Positions 63,033 to 64,000 of a DNA stretch of 64,000 nucleotides are shown here, one piece after another (the stretch's first letter is position 1; each line of letters begins with the position of its first letter). The translations under genes were made by a program, and so were the position numbers. The stretch is from Prinia subflava. Its lineage: Eukaryota; Chordata; Aves; Passeriformes; Cisticolidae. The stretch is taken from contig NC_086283.1 in assembly GCF_021018805.1 (NCBI RefSeq), positions 15,699,162-15,763,161 of the forward strand. Reading direction: 5' to 3'. The notes beneath the pieces were generated by a model that saw only the letters and a list, made by a program, of their open reading frames with translations, ran no database searches and was not told the DNA's origin.

Positions 63033-63056
63033 TGTGCAAACCAGCTGGTTTGCACA
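63033..63056. repeat. 24-bp perfect palindrome with central E-box
   Basis: TGTGCAAACCAG (63033-63044) is the exact reverse complement of 63045-63056 with no spacer. The centre CCAGCTGG contains CAGCTG, a bHLH E-box. The AACC...GGTT arms have the arrangement of dimeric transcription-factor sites. Binding is inference. Confidence 0.95.
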
Positions 63057-64000
63057 TGGGAAGTTATGTTATTGTTCAGCAACACTGAGATTTTAGAGTG
63101 CCTGGGAGGATGGCAGTGTGTTTAAACATTTCTGGTTGCACTGGTGAAGTTTCAGATCACTTAACTGTTGGTATAATCTTTACATAGCTTCACATAATCT
63201 GTTAGAACTAAGTTATGCCATGTCTTCCTGCTCATATTGTTTTACTTCTAGTAATACGTCATTCCCATTCATTTGGAATCTCCAGAGTCTGCAGCTGAGA
63301 GCTCTAATTAGGTGTGTGTCTACAACTCTGGAAATTAGGTCTTCCATCTTATTTTCATGTTTGGATTCAATTTACTATGTTGAAACAATTGCTTTGCTCT
63401 GAGATCTATCAATATTTTCTCCTTCAGGATAAGAGTAGAAGTTGGATCAGTCACAAAAAGTAAATGACTGTGAGCATCTTGCATGAAACCTACAGTTTGC
63501 TTGGTGATTCTCGTGTTTGTTCAATGCACATGAAGTCACACAGAGCAATGTCATCAGATATCTTTCATGGGCCTATTTTTAGACATGGTTTTGTTGAGGA
63601 TGTGAAGTATTTTGCACAGGAATTTAAAAGCTCCTGCAGCACACACTCTGTAATTTCAAGGCCACCTAGGATTCCTTTTTTGTCTCTCTTTTTGGCACAA
63701 TGCACACATACATTTAGATATCAACCTGCCTGTGCTAATATGAACAAGTAACATTAAGGATTTTACTGGGTTTTTTTTTCTGGGAAAACAATACAGTGCT
63801 TTTTGCAGACACTAGGTAATTTCCTTTTCCTTTCCCTGCCCTCTCCTCATGACGGCTGGACAGGTGAAAGCAGAGGTAAGCCTGAGGCAGCTCAAGGTTT
63901 AGAGCTCGAAAAACTATCCCCAGCAGTGATGAACATGGCAGGCTGATGCTTCACTGCACCCCAAAGTAACTTTAAATGTGGTAGCCAGGTTCTCTCTCTT
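63057..64000. other. Non-coding, nothing recognised
   Basis: No supported gene or repeat family up to the window end. GAGGTAAGCC at about 63871-63880 resembles a splice donor, but no matching exon is recognisable before it. Confidence 0.5.

Noticed and set aside
1..64000. tRNA, rRNA, U-snRNA genes, CRISPR arrays, bacterial operons
   Set aside because: No T-arm/anticodon arrangement, U6-like head, spaced direct repeats or prokaryotic gene layout seen on reading either strand.

Overview
The window looks like vertebrate nuclear DNA from a bird, most likely a songbird. The basis is the repeat content: chicken-repeat-1 (CR1) LINE 3' ends with their ATTCTATG-type tails, several much older and decayed CR1 copies, and long terminal repeats (LTRs) of avian endogenous retrovirus (ERV) types that I recognise from passerine and other neoavian genomes. 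The bulk is AT-rich, CpG-poor, and has no supported protein-coding gene. The open reading frames present are short, lack family signatures, and often fall inside low-complexity A/C or G/T tracts.

Layout. Positions 1-460 are a dense CpG island with GC boxes, the edge of a gene promoter or first exon. It runs directly into a diverged 95-bp tandem repeat (about 381-800) in which CCAAT and ATTGG motifs recur at the same offsets in every copy. The rest behaves as a long first intron or an intergenic desert; the sequence does not decide which. Repeats in order: ancient CR1 (2560-3180), a GGAT/GATA microsatellite (4101-4232), a 32-bp perfect palindrome (4626-4657), an ERV LTR (4798-5382), ancient CR1 (11570-12290 and 13180-13400), an LTR fragment plus a younger CR1 (14910-15360), a CR1 tail (19041-19096), two large A/C-only tracts (23051-23170, 24554-24792), an ERV LTR remnant (25907-26250), a 42-A tract (30641-30682), a CR1 tail (46681-46731), a solo ERV LTR with intact target-site duplication (53568-54231), and CR1 (61425-61500).

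The only internal stretch with gene-like marks is 31.5-32.2 kb. There a modest CpG-enriched segment is followed by a 189-bp open segment bounded by good splice consensus sites. Its first residues resemble the start of the PLAAT/HRASLS (phospholipase A/acyltransferase) fold, but a catalytic residue is missing, so it is offered as a weak pseudo-exon candidate. A few AT-rich, homeodomain-motif-dense stretches (31.3, 45.6-45.8, 56.3-56.8 and 57.4-57.7 kb) look like conserved non-coding enhancer candidates, but conservation cannot be tested here.

The most notable observations are the CCAAT tandem-repeat promoter module, the two perfect palindromes, the solo LTR with its exact duplication, and the splice-bounded exon-like segment.
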